DNA of 64,000 bases. It comes from Isoetes taiwanensis (taxonomy: Eukaryota > Streptophyta > Lycopodiopsida > Isoetales > Isoetaceae). The position numbers and the translations under genes are program-made. Below, piece by piece: positions 47,954-59,939 of the stretch (positions are counted from its first letter, which is position 1; each line of letters begins with the position of its first letter). The DNA is taken from contig JAJEKV010000082.1 of assembly GCA_021234155.1 (NCBI GenBank), positions 2,289,377 through 2,353,376 on the forward strand. Reading direction: 5' to 3'. The notes below the pieces were generated by a model that saw nothing but the letters and a program-made list of their open reading frames with translations, had not been told where the DNA came from and did no database searches.

Positions 47954-48420
47954 CAATGGCAAATGGAAAAGACTTGCAAGTACACCACATGGATGTAACC
48001 ACAACCTTTTAGCAATGGCAAGTGGAAAAGACTTGGAAGTATGCCACATGGATGTAACCACATGGAAGACATATACATGAGACAAACCTCCTGGTTTTGA
48101 GCATGGGGGAGAGAAAGTATGGAAGTTAAAAAGGGCAGTTTATGGGCTAAAGCAATCTCCAACATAGTGGTATCTCTGCATGGACTCATATTTGAAAGAG
48201 CAAGGGTTTGTCAAACTTAAGGATGATGGGAACATTTACTCATTCAAGGAAGGATCAAATTTGTGCTAAATTGCACTATATGTAGATGACAATATTATGG
48301 TCAGTAGCAATCTAAGCATCTTACAGAAATGCAAAGGTATTTTGATGAACAAATTTGAAATGACTGACTTGGGAGAGTTAAAAAAACGTTAGGCATTGAG
48401 GTTCACACTTCACAGAGACT

Positions 48421-49098
48421 CTTCAATATGCTCAAGGTTCTTCACTTGCCCTTTGTAAGAGGTGCTTGATGTTTGCGGTGTATTTGGATTTGTGCTTTTT
48501 ATGCATAGGCAGGTTGCTTTACTCAGTGGGTCTTGAGAGATTTTCTTCATGTATTTGCATCTTCACCCGTATTTGCGCTTATTGTAAAAAAGGGGAAAGG
48601 GGGGTTGTGTTTTGGAAAGATAATTGAATAAAAGAAAGACAAAGGAGGTTTAATTTGAAAACATAATCATGTTTGTTTATTAGTTGTATTAGTCAAGATA
48701 ATATTTGTAGGATATCGACTTTTCATATGTACGGTGCAATTGAAAACTATAGCCCCCCTCTCCCTTAATGACCGATCCGGACGCCCGGGGTAGATGTCCG
48801 CTTTGGGACGTAGAATCAACAGATCCGACGACTCGAATAGACGAATAAGGTGCACATTGTGTTAATATGCAGTACGCTTACTAACCACATGATTGATCCT
48901 TGATGCCATGTGTAATCTATCAACAAGAGTATTCATTGTTGGAGTTTGGGAGTCCTTCTTCACCTGCTTCCAAATTCTTAATTCAAGTTCTTCTCTAAGA
49001 ATCCACATAGCTGCAGAACTTCAGTATATTTGAGTGAAGAGTTTACAACAGTAAGAAAAGAAACGTCCTTCTGCTAAGGATTCAGGAAATGAGATATA
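48421..49098. other. Unassigned interval
   Basis: No gene is recognised. ORFs are short. This may be the degraded 3' end of the copia element followed by unique DNA. Confidence 0.35.
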
Positions 49099-49103
49099 AC
49101 TGC

Positions 49104-49550
49104 TGTAACGTTCCTAACCAACATGCCCTTAACCAACTGGGCAAAACCGTCTAGACGTTTATGAGTAGTCGCTTCTACCCATTTACGCCGGTGTCTCAGG
49201 AACGCACACTAAGATCCATTCGAGAGTCTCCCGTAGGTCTGTTACAATCTCTTCCACTAAAACTATGCTCGTCCTCGAGCATCACAAACCATAGACCACA
49301 CCATCCCATGGTGTCTAAGACCAAGTCATAACCTACCGTCCAACGGTATTCTGGGTCATACTTGCCCCCATGGAGACTCAAACTCGAGCCCTGCTCTGAT
49401 ACCAAATGTAACATTCCTAACCGACATGCCCTTAACCAACTGGGCAAAACCGTTTAGACGTTTATGAGTAGTCGCTTCTACCCATTTATGCTGGTATCTC
49501 TGGAACGCACACCAAGATCCACTCGAGCAGTCTCCCATGGGTCCGTTACA
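49104..49550 (-). mobile_element. TRIM, 447 bp, complete with TSD
   Basis: Two direct repeats, 49104-49246 (143 bp) and 49407-49550 (144 bp), begin TGTAAC and end GTTACA. They are flanked by ACTGC (49099-49103 and 49551-49555). The interior is only 160 bp. On the minus strand the primer-binding site TGGTATCAGAGC (49393-49404) lies three bases from the 5' LTR, matching initiator tRNA-Met. A purine-rich TTAGTGGAAGAGAT precedes the 3' LTR. There is no coding capacity. All features fit a terminal-repeat retrotransposon in miniature. Confidence 0.95.
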
Positions 49551-49586
49551 ACTGCCAACTAGGAATCTTGCGAATACATGCATGTT

Positions 49587-49622
49587 TCTTATCTTATCTT
49601 ATCTTATCTTATCTTATCTTAT
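49587..49622. repeat. (TTATC)n microsatellite
   Basis: About seven units of TTATC in a row, 30 bp to the right of the TRIM. Confidence 0.9.
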
Positions 49623-51480
49623 CAAGTGACTCCAAGTGTTCAGGCCTTTTTGACCCGAGCACTTGAAGTCAAGTCCACAGTTCCATGTCAAGTACTCCTG
49701 CAAGAGACCGAGTTTCTACCTCTTCAAAGGACTGCTCTGAAGCGTCACATCATCTTCTGTAGTGATAAGCATGGACGACTCATGCCTTTCAGACCTTGCA
49801 TACAGAATGGTCATGGGTCCACAATGCCTTAAAACCTAAGAACTAGATTAATCCTACGCTTGCTAGGGATCCACAGCGATACCTGTTAATACATTTACCC
49901 GTGAAAAAACATAGAATGATTGTCTCAATTCCTACAGAAGCACACCACCCCAGGATTGAGACAGATAGATGGATCCAGGAAGAGCGAGAACAAAGGATCT
50001 ATCAATGTTGCCAGTTAGGAGTTATTAGAGATGAGGGCCACACCCTTTCAGCACTGCCTAGCGTTTGCACTTATCCGGACATGCTATGAAGATTTGGTTA
50101 TGCATGACCAACTGCTACATATGATGATGAACACACATGTGCTAGAAGCATTCACATCTTACATTCATGAGACATTGGACATGCGGGCTCAAGTATGCAC
50201 CTGATCATCACACAACCATGTACAAATGTAAAGTTTGTTAGCAAGCCTATCTGCTAAGGTTTTTCTCATGCTAAACCCTTCGAGGTGAGGGTTTTTTCAT
50301 CCTGGACACTGATAGGTTGGTTGTTCTCTGTTTGTTTGAGTCCCATATGCTATTTAGTCTCTGTGGACAATAAAATCCAATTCAATTCAATTCATTTCTA
50401 TCTTGATTAAGTAAATTGAATTTTCTTTTAAAATGTTCTCAGACCAGCATAATACCAGTCACCAACAAGCCATGTCATACTAGAAGCATGCTTTTCAAAT
50501 TTCTTTAACTTCTAACAAGTCCAATATGGAATCTATAGCATGGTTTGAAAATAGGGGGTTTGGCCCGAGTTAAAAAAAACTGGCAATTTTCTGGCTATTT
50601 TTGGCTTAAAAAAGAGGTAAACTTAGCTTTTTTTGATAACATAAAATGGAAGGCACATTTTTGCCAGTTTGGCGGGCCACTAAATTCGAGCCCTGATCTA
50701 TAGAATACAAAAAAATATGATATATTAGAGGCACATTGTGTTGTAGTATTGTTAAGGTCCGGCCACAAAAAGCATCATTTGCCAATAAACATGTCCGAGT
50801 CGCCATAAAACTATTCCATTTATCATCTCCTTTGGATGATCATGCACCTAACCTTATAAATGATTAGATACATTGCACTTCCAGGAATATCTTTACCCCT
50901 TCCAAAGTATTATTGGTATATAAATGATTCGGAAAAGATTTGTAATCTAAAAGTTTTTCCATAACAACAAGCGTTCTTGGTTCAAAAAATCCTTGTAATC
51001 TATTTTGTAGATTGAAAATTCACACTACAGTTTGGAAAGAGCAGGAACTTTTGCTGCTAAAAACAGTAATTTTTCTACTTCCAGTAGAATGTGAGGGGGG
51101 GATGCAACTAGGCTGGGTTAGACCCAAGAAGAAACTTGCCAATTATACCGCAAGAAATTTCTCAAATCAAGATTCATAGCCATAAATAAGAATTTTATTA
51201 TTTATTTATTAATTAGTCACGTCAACATCAGATCCTCATATCCATACAACCAACAACACATTAGAAAGAAGAGTACTGTAGTCTTTGATGCTAAAGACTC
51301 AAAGGTCTATCACACGATCCAGATGGTGCCACGTGGAGACACTCAGGGGCTAGATCGAATGGAGGAATTCCTTCCACATATTAAAAGTGGGGTGGTTGTG
51401 GTAGGTGGTCTTCATGTAGTGAAATACATCGTAATTTTTTTATACGTATTCGTATTCGTATGATCGGCGTAGACCAGAAG
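49623..51480. other. Interval upstream of HMG-CoA lyase
   Basis: No gene is recognised. A short ORF at 49901-50089 lacks motifs. CAATAAAATCCAATTCAATT near 50350 resembles the 3' end of degraded retroposons. The segment near 51400-51480 probably holds the promoter of the next gene. Confidence 0.35.
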
Positions 51481-54400
51481 AAGGGCTGACCGCGGGAGCT
51501 CCATTGCGCCTGCCTTTGAACGCTTGTTGTCTGGTGTTTCGGCTGGAGGAATGCGGTGCCTTAGTTGAACTTGTCGCTGATGCACTTGAATTTGGCACCA
51601 AATTTTTGAACCAGTTCTGGCGAATTATGCTTCATCCCAATTGCTTGCCTGCGATATGAGAGGTAATTTAGTTACCTCAAAATTGTGGTTCAGTTAGTTT
51701 GTAAAGGTGGGTTTTGGGATTTGTGCTTGCTGTACAAGTTTCTCTGCAAGCACTGCGATAAGGAGAATGCATTTGCGTTTTAGCACCTGTTACCTGTTGT
51801 TGTTTAGATCATCCTTGATCTGCAGTGCGAACAGAGATAACCAAACCAGCAACTTAATTCATCAAATGCCCATTTATCAATTATAACGAAATCAGTTCCA
51901 TCACATTTCCAGATACTGCAATGGACTTCGAATGGGTAAGAATAAGTTCAGGCCCGTGGTTTCTAAATTATCCCAATTGAGTGAGCTAGAAAAATTATTG
52001 AATAGTGGAATTCTAGCTAGATGTTTATGTTACTACAACTTAATTGAGATCTGATTCAATGTCCATTTTTCAGCAGCTTGGAACTCATCTGACTCATTTT
52101 GCTGAAGAACTAAATTAGCTCTCATGCAAGTGTGGAAAAGGCAGATACAGTTCTTGGAGCATGTTCGATGCTTGCAGAACAGCAGAATCAGCTCGTTGTG
52201 TCTGACTTTGGGAAGTTTTTTAGGGGCCTCTAAGGAGCATACCTTGTCATCCACAGAAAGTAGGATGCTGGATGCTATGGATAGCCGGGTCTTACGGTCA
52301 GATTCACTAGAACCAAGAGATAGGGATCGTATTCTTCCTAGAATCAATGTCACACACAGGTTAGAGAAATGTCTATGACGTAATGTGTTTGAACTTTAGA
52401 CATAAACCATATCTTTTCACCTGTTATTTCCTATTCTATTTTGAGGTCAAAATGCTGCTGACTTGTCCGTTGAATGAATGTTAACTTATTGAAGTAATCA
52501 AGTCTATAAAAATAGAAATCTGTGCTTAGAACAAGATTTTTACTACCGCCTGGTCCATTATTTTTTCTTAGAATGCACTTGTAGTGGACTAGTGCACTGA
52601 ATAGGCTGGGATTCTTTTGCTAAGGAACATATGTTTCATGTGTATCTCCTTAGTCCACTAAGTTCGCTTTGGCAGTACGATTTTACATAGAAGTTGGTTA
52701 TGCCTTATCATTAGTTAGCCGCTGAATCAGAGTTGGTACTCCTCATTTATCCCTGTCAAGGCCATGAGATTGGATTATATCGTCAATGTGGGGATGCAAA
52801 AGCGCATGGAATCCTAGGTTTATATAACTGATTCATTATATCGCTTTGTGATTTCAGTGTGTCATCATCTTGGAGAAGTCGGGAAGTCAGTAATCCGCCA
52901 TTGCCAGGATCTGTGCACCAAAAGCCTGTTAGTCCTGCAATTAGAAACCACATACAGGCAAGTTCTGAGAGAGGTTTCTGGGCTTCATCAGAAGGATTAT
53001 GCGAGATCTCTGATAAAGATAATGGTGTTATACGCCCAAAGCCAAAGGTAAACAGGAATTATTTTCAATAACCCTTAATTCATATTTTAAGAGATCTAAA
53101 TTCCATCTCACTTTGGACATTCCTCAGTCGTAGTAATAACGGAGATTTTATTTCTTGGAGAATGTATGTTCATTTCATTTTATTGCAGATACTCTGCGGC
53201 ATACCAGAGTTTGTAAAAATCGTAGAAGTGGGTCCAAGGGATGGACTTCAAAATGAGAAGGTTAATGTGCCTACCAACATCAAAATTGAGCTTATTCGAA
53301 GGCTTGCAGCTGCTGGATTGCCAGTTGTAGAAGCAACTAGCTTTGTTTCTCCAAAGTGGGTTCCCCAAGTACTCACTTCTTCCCTCCTCTTTAATCGCGT
53401 GTTTTGTTATTTATTTCTCTTTGTAATACTTATTGGCACTCAATCTTGATGTTTCTCCCAGCTTGCAGATGCAAAGGATGTAATGGAAGGCATAAAGTTT
53501 TTAGAGAAATGCAGGTTTCCTGTCTTAACTCCTAATCGAAAGGTGCATGTCCACCCTTCTTTAAACATTTTTAATGCGCGAAGTGAATGTGTTGGAAGCA
53601 GTGCGAACTTGAAGTTTGTTGATAAATTCAGAATGCTTGGTATTGATAGGGGTTTGAGGCAGCTATTGCTGCTGGTGCAAAGGAAGTAGCTGTGTTCGCC
53701 GCAGCATCAGAATCTTTTACTAAGGCAAATATCAATTGCAGCATTGCTGAAAGTCTTGCACGTTACAAGGAAGTTTGTGATTTAGCAAAGCAACGTAACA
53801 TTCCAGTCAGAGGGTATGATAATCAATACATTTGCATTATGCCTTGCATCTGTTAAGAACAACAGAAATAGTGACGTAGCAAATTATTTAAAGCTGCTTA
53901 ATGGTTTAATGTAAAGAAACTACTTCATAGAGCTTAGATATAGAAATGATTCAGTTTGACAGTTTTATGTGATGGGCTTTTTCATTTCATATACTATCTA
54001 ATTAATAGTTTTCACTTAGAAATGATACTATGCACTATTCATAAAGGAAACAGCTCTTTAGGTGATGCAAATGCAAGCCAAAGAAAGTACAACTGGCTTT
54101 CCTGCGATTCAGAACATTTGTATGAATGTGAAACAGCTTGAAATGCAGCCTCTATCTGGAAGATGTGCCCCATATTATGCTTTGATTATTTCGTGGATAC
54201 ATAAGGCTTGCTTCTAGTCATTTTTGAAGTGACATCTGAGCCATCATCCATCTGGACAAGGCTCGGGCCTCTATCTTTGATAATCACACACTGGCTGCGT
54301 AACCAAAATGAGTAACAGGAAAACAGTGATTAACAGTCTTCACATCACGGAAGTCTGGAAGCTCCAAGGAGGAATTTGTTTTTAGCAATCCATGCTAAAG

Positions 54401-55674
54401 AGAGGGCCAGACAATTTTACCCATTTAAATGTATAGACACATTTCCACCGATTGCAACTGGAAGGAATTGTTACGGTGTGCACAGCAGGTAGTTAGGTGT
54501 TAAAAACCATTCCTTGGTTTTTTGCAGCGTTTTTAGCTCTTTTCTTAATGGTATTACAACTTCCTCTGCAGAACACGAGTGGAAGAGTATAGCTTCATCT
54601 GCATAGAGCCAATCTATTCATGAGACAGAAACGACCCTTTTCCACCTAATGCCTAGAGAAACAACCCTGTTTTAGGCCTGTTATGCTAGATTATTCGTCC
54701 AACCACTGTCCCAGTCCCAGGACATTGTCATAAAGAATCAACACAATTTGACATGTGGTAACTAAGCTTTAACATCATAGTTCTTTTCATAAAAGCACGC
54801 AGCCTTTGCACTATTAGCATAACATTCTAGCCATAAGTTGACTCGTTAAAATTGGTTAGATTTGAGGTACTTGTCTCACGCGAATATCACCTACAGGTAC
54901 ATTTCGTGTGTTGTGGGATGCCCGATTGAAGGACCAGTTTCCCCAGACAAAGTTGCATGTGTTTGTAAAGAGCTTTTGAGTATGGGCTGTTATGAGATCT
55001 CACTTGGGGATACAATTGGTGTTGGAACACCTGGTAAGCTAGCTGTCTGTTTGCTTACATTGTACTTCTTATGACATGGTTTGGGCTTTTTGATATGCTT
55101 AGGTTAATAATCCATGTGTCTTATTACATGGCTTTGACTTCATTTTCAGGAACTGTGTTGCCAATGCTTGAAGCTGTGATGAAGGTTGTTCCAAGAAGGA
55201 ATTTGGCTGTTCACTTTCATGATACCTATGGACAAGCATTGTCAAACATCCTTGTTTCATTACAGGTGCGTTATTGGTTTTAGAAGCTTTTAAAACCTCA
55301 AGGTCGATCAAAGAATACATACATTAAATATTTATTGACTACAAATTCAGCAAAACCAGTATCTGCATGTGCTTGGTTATTTTATCAATAAAGTGGTAGG
55401 TACTAAATATGCCAGTCTTTTACAGATGGGAATAAGCGTGGTTGATGCTTCAGTCTCTGGTCTTGGAGGATGCCCATATGCAAAGGGCGCATCTGGAAAT
55501 GTTGCAACTGAAGATGTTGTATACCTTCTCAATGGCCTTGGTGTGCAAACAAATGTTGACCTTGGTGAGCTTCTTGCTGCTGGAATTTTCATATCTGAAT
55601 ACCTGGGGCGCGAAACAGGCTCCAAGACTGCACTTGCTTTAAACAGATCCAGACGAGAGATTTCAAAGATCTGA
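51480..55674 (+). CDS. HMGCL: Hydroxymethylglutaryl-CoA lyase
   Basis: Splits 3-hydroxy-3-methylglutaryl-CoA into acetyl-CoA and acetoacetate, the last step of leucine breakdown in mitochondria. Coding exons: 52124-52359, 52858-53047, 53189-53368, 53462-53542, 53650-53813, 54897-55033, 55150-55265 and 55426-55674. All have GT-AG ends and matching phases and give 450 residues, close to the plant enzyme. Motifs are [15 protein letters not shown] (catalytic Arg/Asp), [22 protein letters not shown]-like [29 protein letters not shown] (metal-binding His pair) and [14 protein letters not shown] (active-site Cys signature). The first two exons form a poorly conserved N-terminal extension, as in other plants, probably for targeting. 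A 5' UTR exon may end at 51662. No lesion is visible. Confidence 0.93.
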
Positions 55675-57165
55675 GTAGTGCAACCATGCATATTTTGTAG
55701 ATGCTGCTGTCAATAACTATACGTCATTGTGTATAAATAATCCATCAACCCTTATAATTTGGGAGGGATTATATTAGCATGGATCCAGTAATCCTACTGA
55801 TCTGTGGTGAAACATCTTATTTCCATAAACAACAGTGAATCTTCCAGAAGGACAGTTGCTTTGTTGCTTGTGGCTGAGAAATAAGATGTGTATCAACTAT
55901 TGATGATCACCTTATCAGTAGAGAGTGCAGCGTGCTTGCATTCAGTTTTGTTTTACTGGCACAAATTTCTAAAACTTCTAGTAAACACGATTCTTTATTT
56001 ATGGATATTTGCAGCAACCATGTATGGTAAATTCCCATGAAACTGCAAGCAAGTGGTAAGCTTTTTGTGGGATGAAATGAGAATACATTAGGCTGTACAA
56101 TGTAGTCAATAAACCATCCTAAGTACAGGAAATCTTGGAGGGGTCGTTTTTTATCTTACTAATTTAAGAATTTTTATAGCGTCATATTGGAGTAAACATA
56201 AAATAAGATTGACACACTATTTGTCCTCAAAAGCATTTAATATAGATCATGCAAGATGCTACTGGCCGCACAGTTGGATAACTTCGTAAAAGAGAACATG
56301 GAATATATCTCAATAAGGGATGCCTTTGACATTTTTTCATCAAATCCCCATGTCTTTGAGTTGGAAAGGATTGAAGTCTCGACAATTAAAACAGCTTGCA
56401 AACGTTGAAGGAGAGAATACCACGTGCGCCTGTCCCAATTTGTACTCAACTTGTAGTAAGCTTTTGCTCTTTTGTACTTTGAACTGCCATTGCACAACCC
56501 AATGCCAATTTGGATTCTGCTATTTGGTTCAGATGGTCGCTACCAGCATACTGAGTTATCATTTCACTTCCAATGTAGTCATTGAGTTGCAAAAGAAATT
56601 CTGTCATATAGGACTCATGGAAGATGCTGATGTTCAGCATCTGGATGATTCCTCTTACAATCATCTGAGATAGATGCCATTTTTTTTTCCTTTGCTTTCT
56701 TTTTTTGAAAGTAAGGCAGGGTGTATTATATTCTAAGAAGTACATGATATACAAAATTGAGAAGGGTAACCTTCTCATACAAGCATTGAAACATTCTTGA
56801 AAGTAAGAAGGGGTTTAGAACATACATAAGCCTATTTTAAATCATGCTGGAATAGCAGTTTATTTATTCCATTTAAGTGCCTGTCAAGCTTCTGCATCTC
56901 AAAATCAGAGGTCTGTAATGCATGCTATAAACTCTGCAATGACAACCTGAATCCTTGGAAACTTAAGAGAACAATAATAAAACCTTCATAGGATTTAAGC
57001 GATTGAACTGAAGAGACTCAAGGGAGATTTATAAATGTGCACCACTAAGGATGGCTATAATGAGGGGTTTATAGGGATCTTGTATAACTGCTTTATAAAT
57101 GTGGCAAAACAAAGATACAAAACCTTACACCAGGAGAGCTTGGAAGTTAACATTACAAAAATGTT
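55675..57165. other. Interval between two convergent host genes
   Basis: HMG-CoA lyase and the chloroplast gene converge here, so both 3' UTRs should lie in it. A T-rich stretch at 56680-56710 with GAAAGTAAGG next to it may be a retroposon tail. ORFs at 56237-56778 have no motif. Confidence 0.4.
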
Positions 57166-57972
57166 TTAGGGAGAGGCTTCTTCATTAGTAAGGACAGGAG
57201 CCTCTTCACCACCAAATTCAATGCCTTCTGTAACATCAAATTCCCCCTCCTGAGTCTTCATTGCATCTTTATATACATTAGTTTCTCTAAAATCAGATGC
57301 TCCTCCATTATAAGTTGCAACAGCAATGGCGCAGGCAATTAACTGCAACACTCAAAGAACAAAAAGTCTCAATCTTATGTTGGGGGACAAAGCTTGCAAT
57401 TAACAAGATTGAATATTGTAGCCAAGGTGCAGTAATAAGAGGATTACATGGCTAATAATATTAATCTACAGGGTAGAAATTTATATCACGATGCATCACC
57501 TATGGCCCCTTCTAGAAAATGCTTAAGGTAAGATTGGAAATGAAAAGCTTTAGCAATCATAAACAACTTAAACTTGAAAAGGAGAATAAAGGATTACCGA
57601 AACGAGAATTCCAAAAGCCCACAAGTACTGAACGATAAACCCTAGAGTATTCCATTGTGGTCCTTCCCAAAAATCAGGCTCATCAGACATCATCAATCTA
57701 TTGTAGTCATCCATCTGTGAAGGACTAAATACAGGCATTTCAGGGGGAGGAGGAGGCTCCTTTGGTCCAGCTTCTGATACAGAGGTCTCTTTAGCTCTTT
57801 CTGCTGGGGACAACTTCTTTGCCTGCACAACCGCGACTCTTCTTCTTAATGAATGGTTTACGTTGCCAGAAATGTTGATGGTACTGCCAAATAATCCAGA
57901 AGATGATAAACTAGGGCTCTTCCTGGACAATTTCGCGTGAGGATAACAAAGGGCTGATACGTTTGTAGCCAT
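57166..57972 (-). CDS. Chloroplast-targeted single-pass membrane protein
   Basis: Exon 1 (57972-57598, 125 codons) and exon 2 (57342-57166) join in phase 0 at TCG-GTAATC and TTGCAG-TTAATT and give 183 residues. The N-terminus (MATNVSALCYPHAKLSRKSP) is rich in Ser/Arg/Lys and resembles a plastid transit peptide. Then come KKLSPAERAKE, a Pro-rich PKEPPPPPEMPVFSP, DEPDFWEGPQWNTLGFIVQY and a hydrophobic segment (YLWAFGILVSLIACAIAVAT) that spans the exon junction. The tail is acidic. The family seems familiar among green-plant chloroplast proteins, but I cannot name it. A thylakoid location, perhaps near photosynthetic or NDH complexes, is only inferred. An upstream in-frame ATG at 58074 would add 34 hydrophobic residues and is less likely. 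Confidence 0.8.
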
Positions 57973-58249
57973 CTTGAAGATGGCTTCTACCCAGTTCCGA
58001 CAATGGTAGAAGAGGAAGATGCAAGGGAAAATTATGAATATGCTCTGAAACGTGAAACCAGAGGCCCAAATCACAAAGCATTATCCATCGCCATTCATGC
58101 AAATTGGAGTACCATTAACAAGTACCCCGTTATCAGCCTAAAACAGCAGGAACCGGTTATCCACCCTTTTATGTAAAAAGTGAGAGTAGCGCTCAAACCA
58201 TATATAATGCATACACTTTGATTCTATTCTTCGAGATTCTTTGATGCTC

Positions 58250-59219
58250 CAGTGCATGCGCACCAAATGTCGAAAAATATTTTTGAGGAACATTTTTTGT
58301 ATTTTCCTAGTTAATATTTATTGAGGAGGAGCCACAGCCACGTGACTCCCCTTGCTCAATCAATCCACATTCCTTAAAAATTATTATCAAAGACGATATA
58401 CATTGCTTTTAAGATTTATCAAGGCCATTAATACACTCTAATAACTTGATGAGACATGTATGCACTTTGCATTTATTGCGGCCATTAATACACTTTGCAT
58501 TTATTGCGGCCATTAATACACTGCATTTATTGCGGCCATTATTGCTTGCCCCTGCATTTATTGCTCGAGATGCACCAAGTGTCGAAAAATATTTTTGAGG
58601 AACATTTTTTGTATTTTTCTAGTTAATATTTATTGAGGAGGAGCCACAGCCACGTGACTCCCCTTGCTCAATCAATCCATCTAAGCTCAATCAATCCACA
58701 TTCCTTAAAATTATTATCAAAGCATCCATACGTGTGCACTTTGCATTTATCGGCCATTAATACACTCTAATAACTTGATGAGACATGTGTGCACTTTGCA
58801 TTTATTGCGGCCATTAATACACTTTTGCATTTATTTGCGCCATTAATACATCGCATTTATTGCGGCCATTATTGCTTGCCCCTTTTGCATTTATTGCTCC
58901 GATTGCATGCGCGCAAGTGTCGAAAAATATTTTTGAGGAACATTTTTTGTATTTTCCTAGTTAATATTTATTGAGGAGGAGCCACGCCACATTGACTCCC
59001 CTTGCTCAATCAATCCATCTAAGCTCAATCAATCCACATTCCTTAAAATTATTATCAAAGCGCATACATGTGTGCACGTTGCATTTATTGGCGCCATTAA
59101 TACACTCTAATAACTTGATGAGACATGTGTGCACTTTGCATTTATTGCGGCCATTAATACACTTTGCACTTATTGCGGCCATTAATACACTGCATTTATT
59201 GCGGCCATTATTGCCTGCG
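58250..59219. repeat. Tandem array of three ~310-340 bp units
   Basis: Three consecutive units each contain GTCGAAAAATATTTTTGAGG (58269, 58581, 58919), then TTAATATTTATTGAGGAGGA, TGACTCCCCTTGCTCAATCA, AATAACTTGATGAGACATG and several short GCATTTATTGCGGCCATTAA blocks. Spacing is 312 and 338 bp; the variation comes from the number of inner blocks. The array begins about 280 bp upstream of the chloroplast gene's ATG on the divergent side. Confidence 0.9.
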
Positions 59220-59506
59220 CCTTCAAGATACAAAACTCCCGCCATTGCGGTCCACAAGGCATTTCTGTGGACCAATGCGCCATGCGGCGATGATGAGACA
59301 ACCCAAACAGATCCACTTCCATTCCATGCATACTTCAAACAAGGTGCGTGCTCTATATCTCTCATCCCATTCCCTTTATGGCCATACGATAGATGGCATG
59401 CTGTTTGATTACCATGAGGTTCCCCACATCTATTCTTCAACAAATCAAACTAGAAACATTAAACAAATAAATTACATTAAACAAATGAGGCAGAGATAAA
59501 AGATGC

Positions 59507-59935
59507 TCACCGTTGTTGACGGCCAAGTGGTTAAGCTAATGGTTATGGGAACCCCCGCCCGGGCTCAAAGCCCCTTTGCCCATCATCGGGTGCGGCTAAA
59601 TAAACAAAAAATCCATCCGCGTTGTTAGCCTAGTGGTCGCCATTGGTTAAGGCATCACCCATCCAGCTCAAAACCCACCGACTAGCAATGGATGGCGAGA
59701 AAGAGATAATGGCAACCATATTTGTTAGCCTAGTGGTGGTCGCCATTGGTTCCGGGCAAACACCATCCGGGCTCAAACCCCAATCGACTAGCATCGGGTG
59801 ATAAAAAAAGGAGAGGATAAAAAGAGAAAGGGATACCAAAGATTGGGAATCTCATGGTCGCCCATGCAAAGAACTATCTATCGTGACGGGCAAGAGGACA
59901 CAAGGCAACAATGTGGGTTCAAATCCTATTGTTTC
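59507..59935 (+). mobile_element. Cluster of SINE-like units
   Basis: At least three head-to-tail units of 90-110 bp. The first has GTGGTTAAGC and GGGCTCAAAGCCCC. The second (from about 59620) and third (from about 59720) contain TAGCCTAGTGG, matching the A box, and GCTCAAAACC or GGCTCAAACCCC as B-box variants. Each carries CATCGGGTG or a variant, as in the SINE at 47.8 kb. A further GTGGGTTCAAATCC near 59911 may be another B box. The units are shorter than the 47.8-kb SINE and degraded. Confidence 0.65.
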
Positions 59936-59939
59936 TGGC

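Larger units (their letters stand above)
42387..48420 (+). mobile_element. Ty1/copia retrotransposon, decayed and interrupted
   Basis: A primer-binding site TGGTATCAGAGCC (42387-42399), complementary to the 3' end of initiator tRNA-Met, is followed by gag, protease, integrase and the start of reverse transcriptase, the copia order. A gag-only LTR element sits at 44624-47081 and a SINE at about 47810-47953. After the SINE come weak RT blocks (QVHHMDVTTTF and a LKRAVYGLKQSP-like segment near 48130), which end near 48420. No clear LTRs were defined. Confidence 0.85.

Noticed and set aside
55377..55691. Minus-strand ORF opposite HMG-CoA lyase exon 8
   Set aside because: It is the complement of a conserved coding exon. 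No independent evidence.
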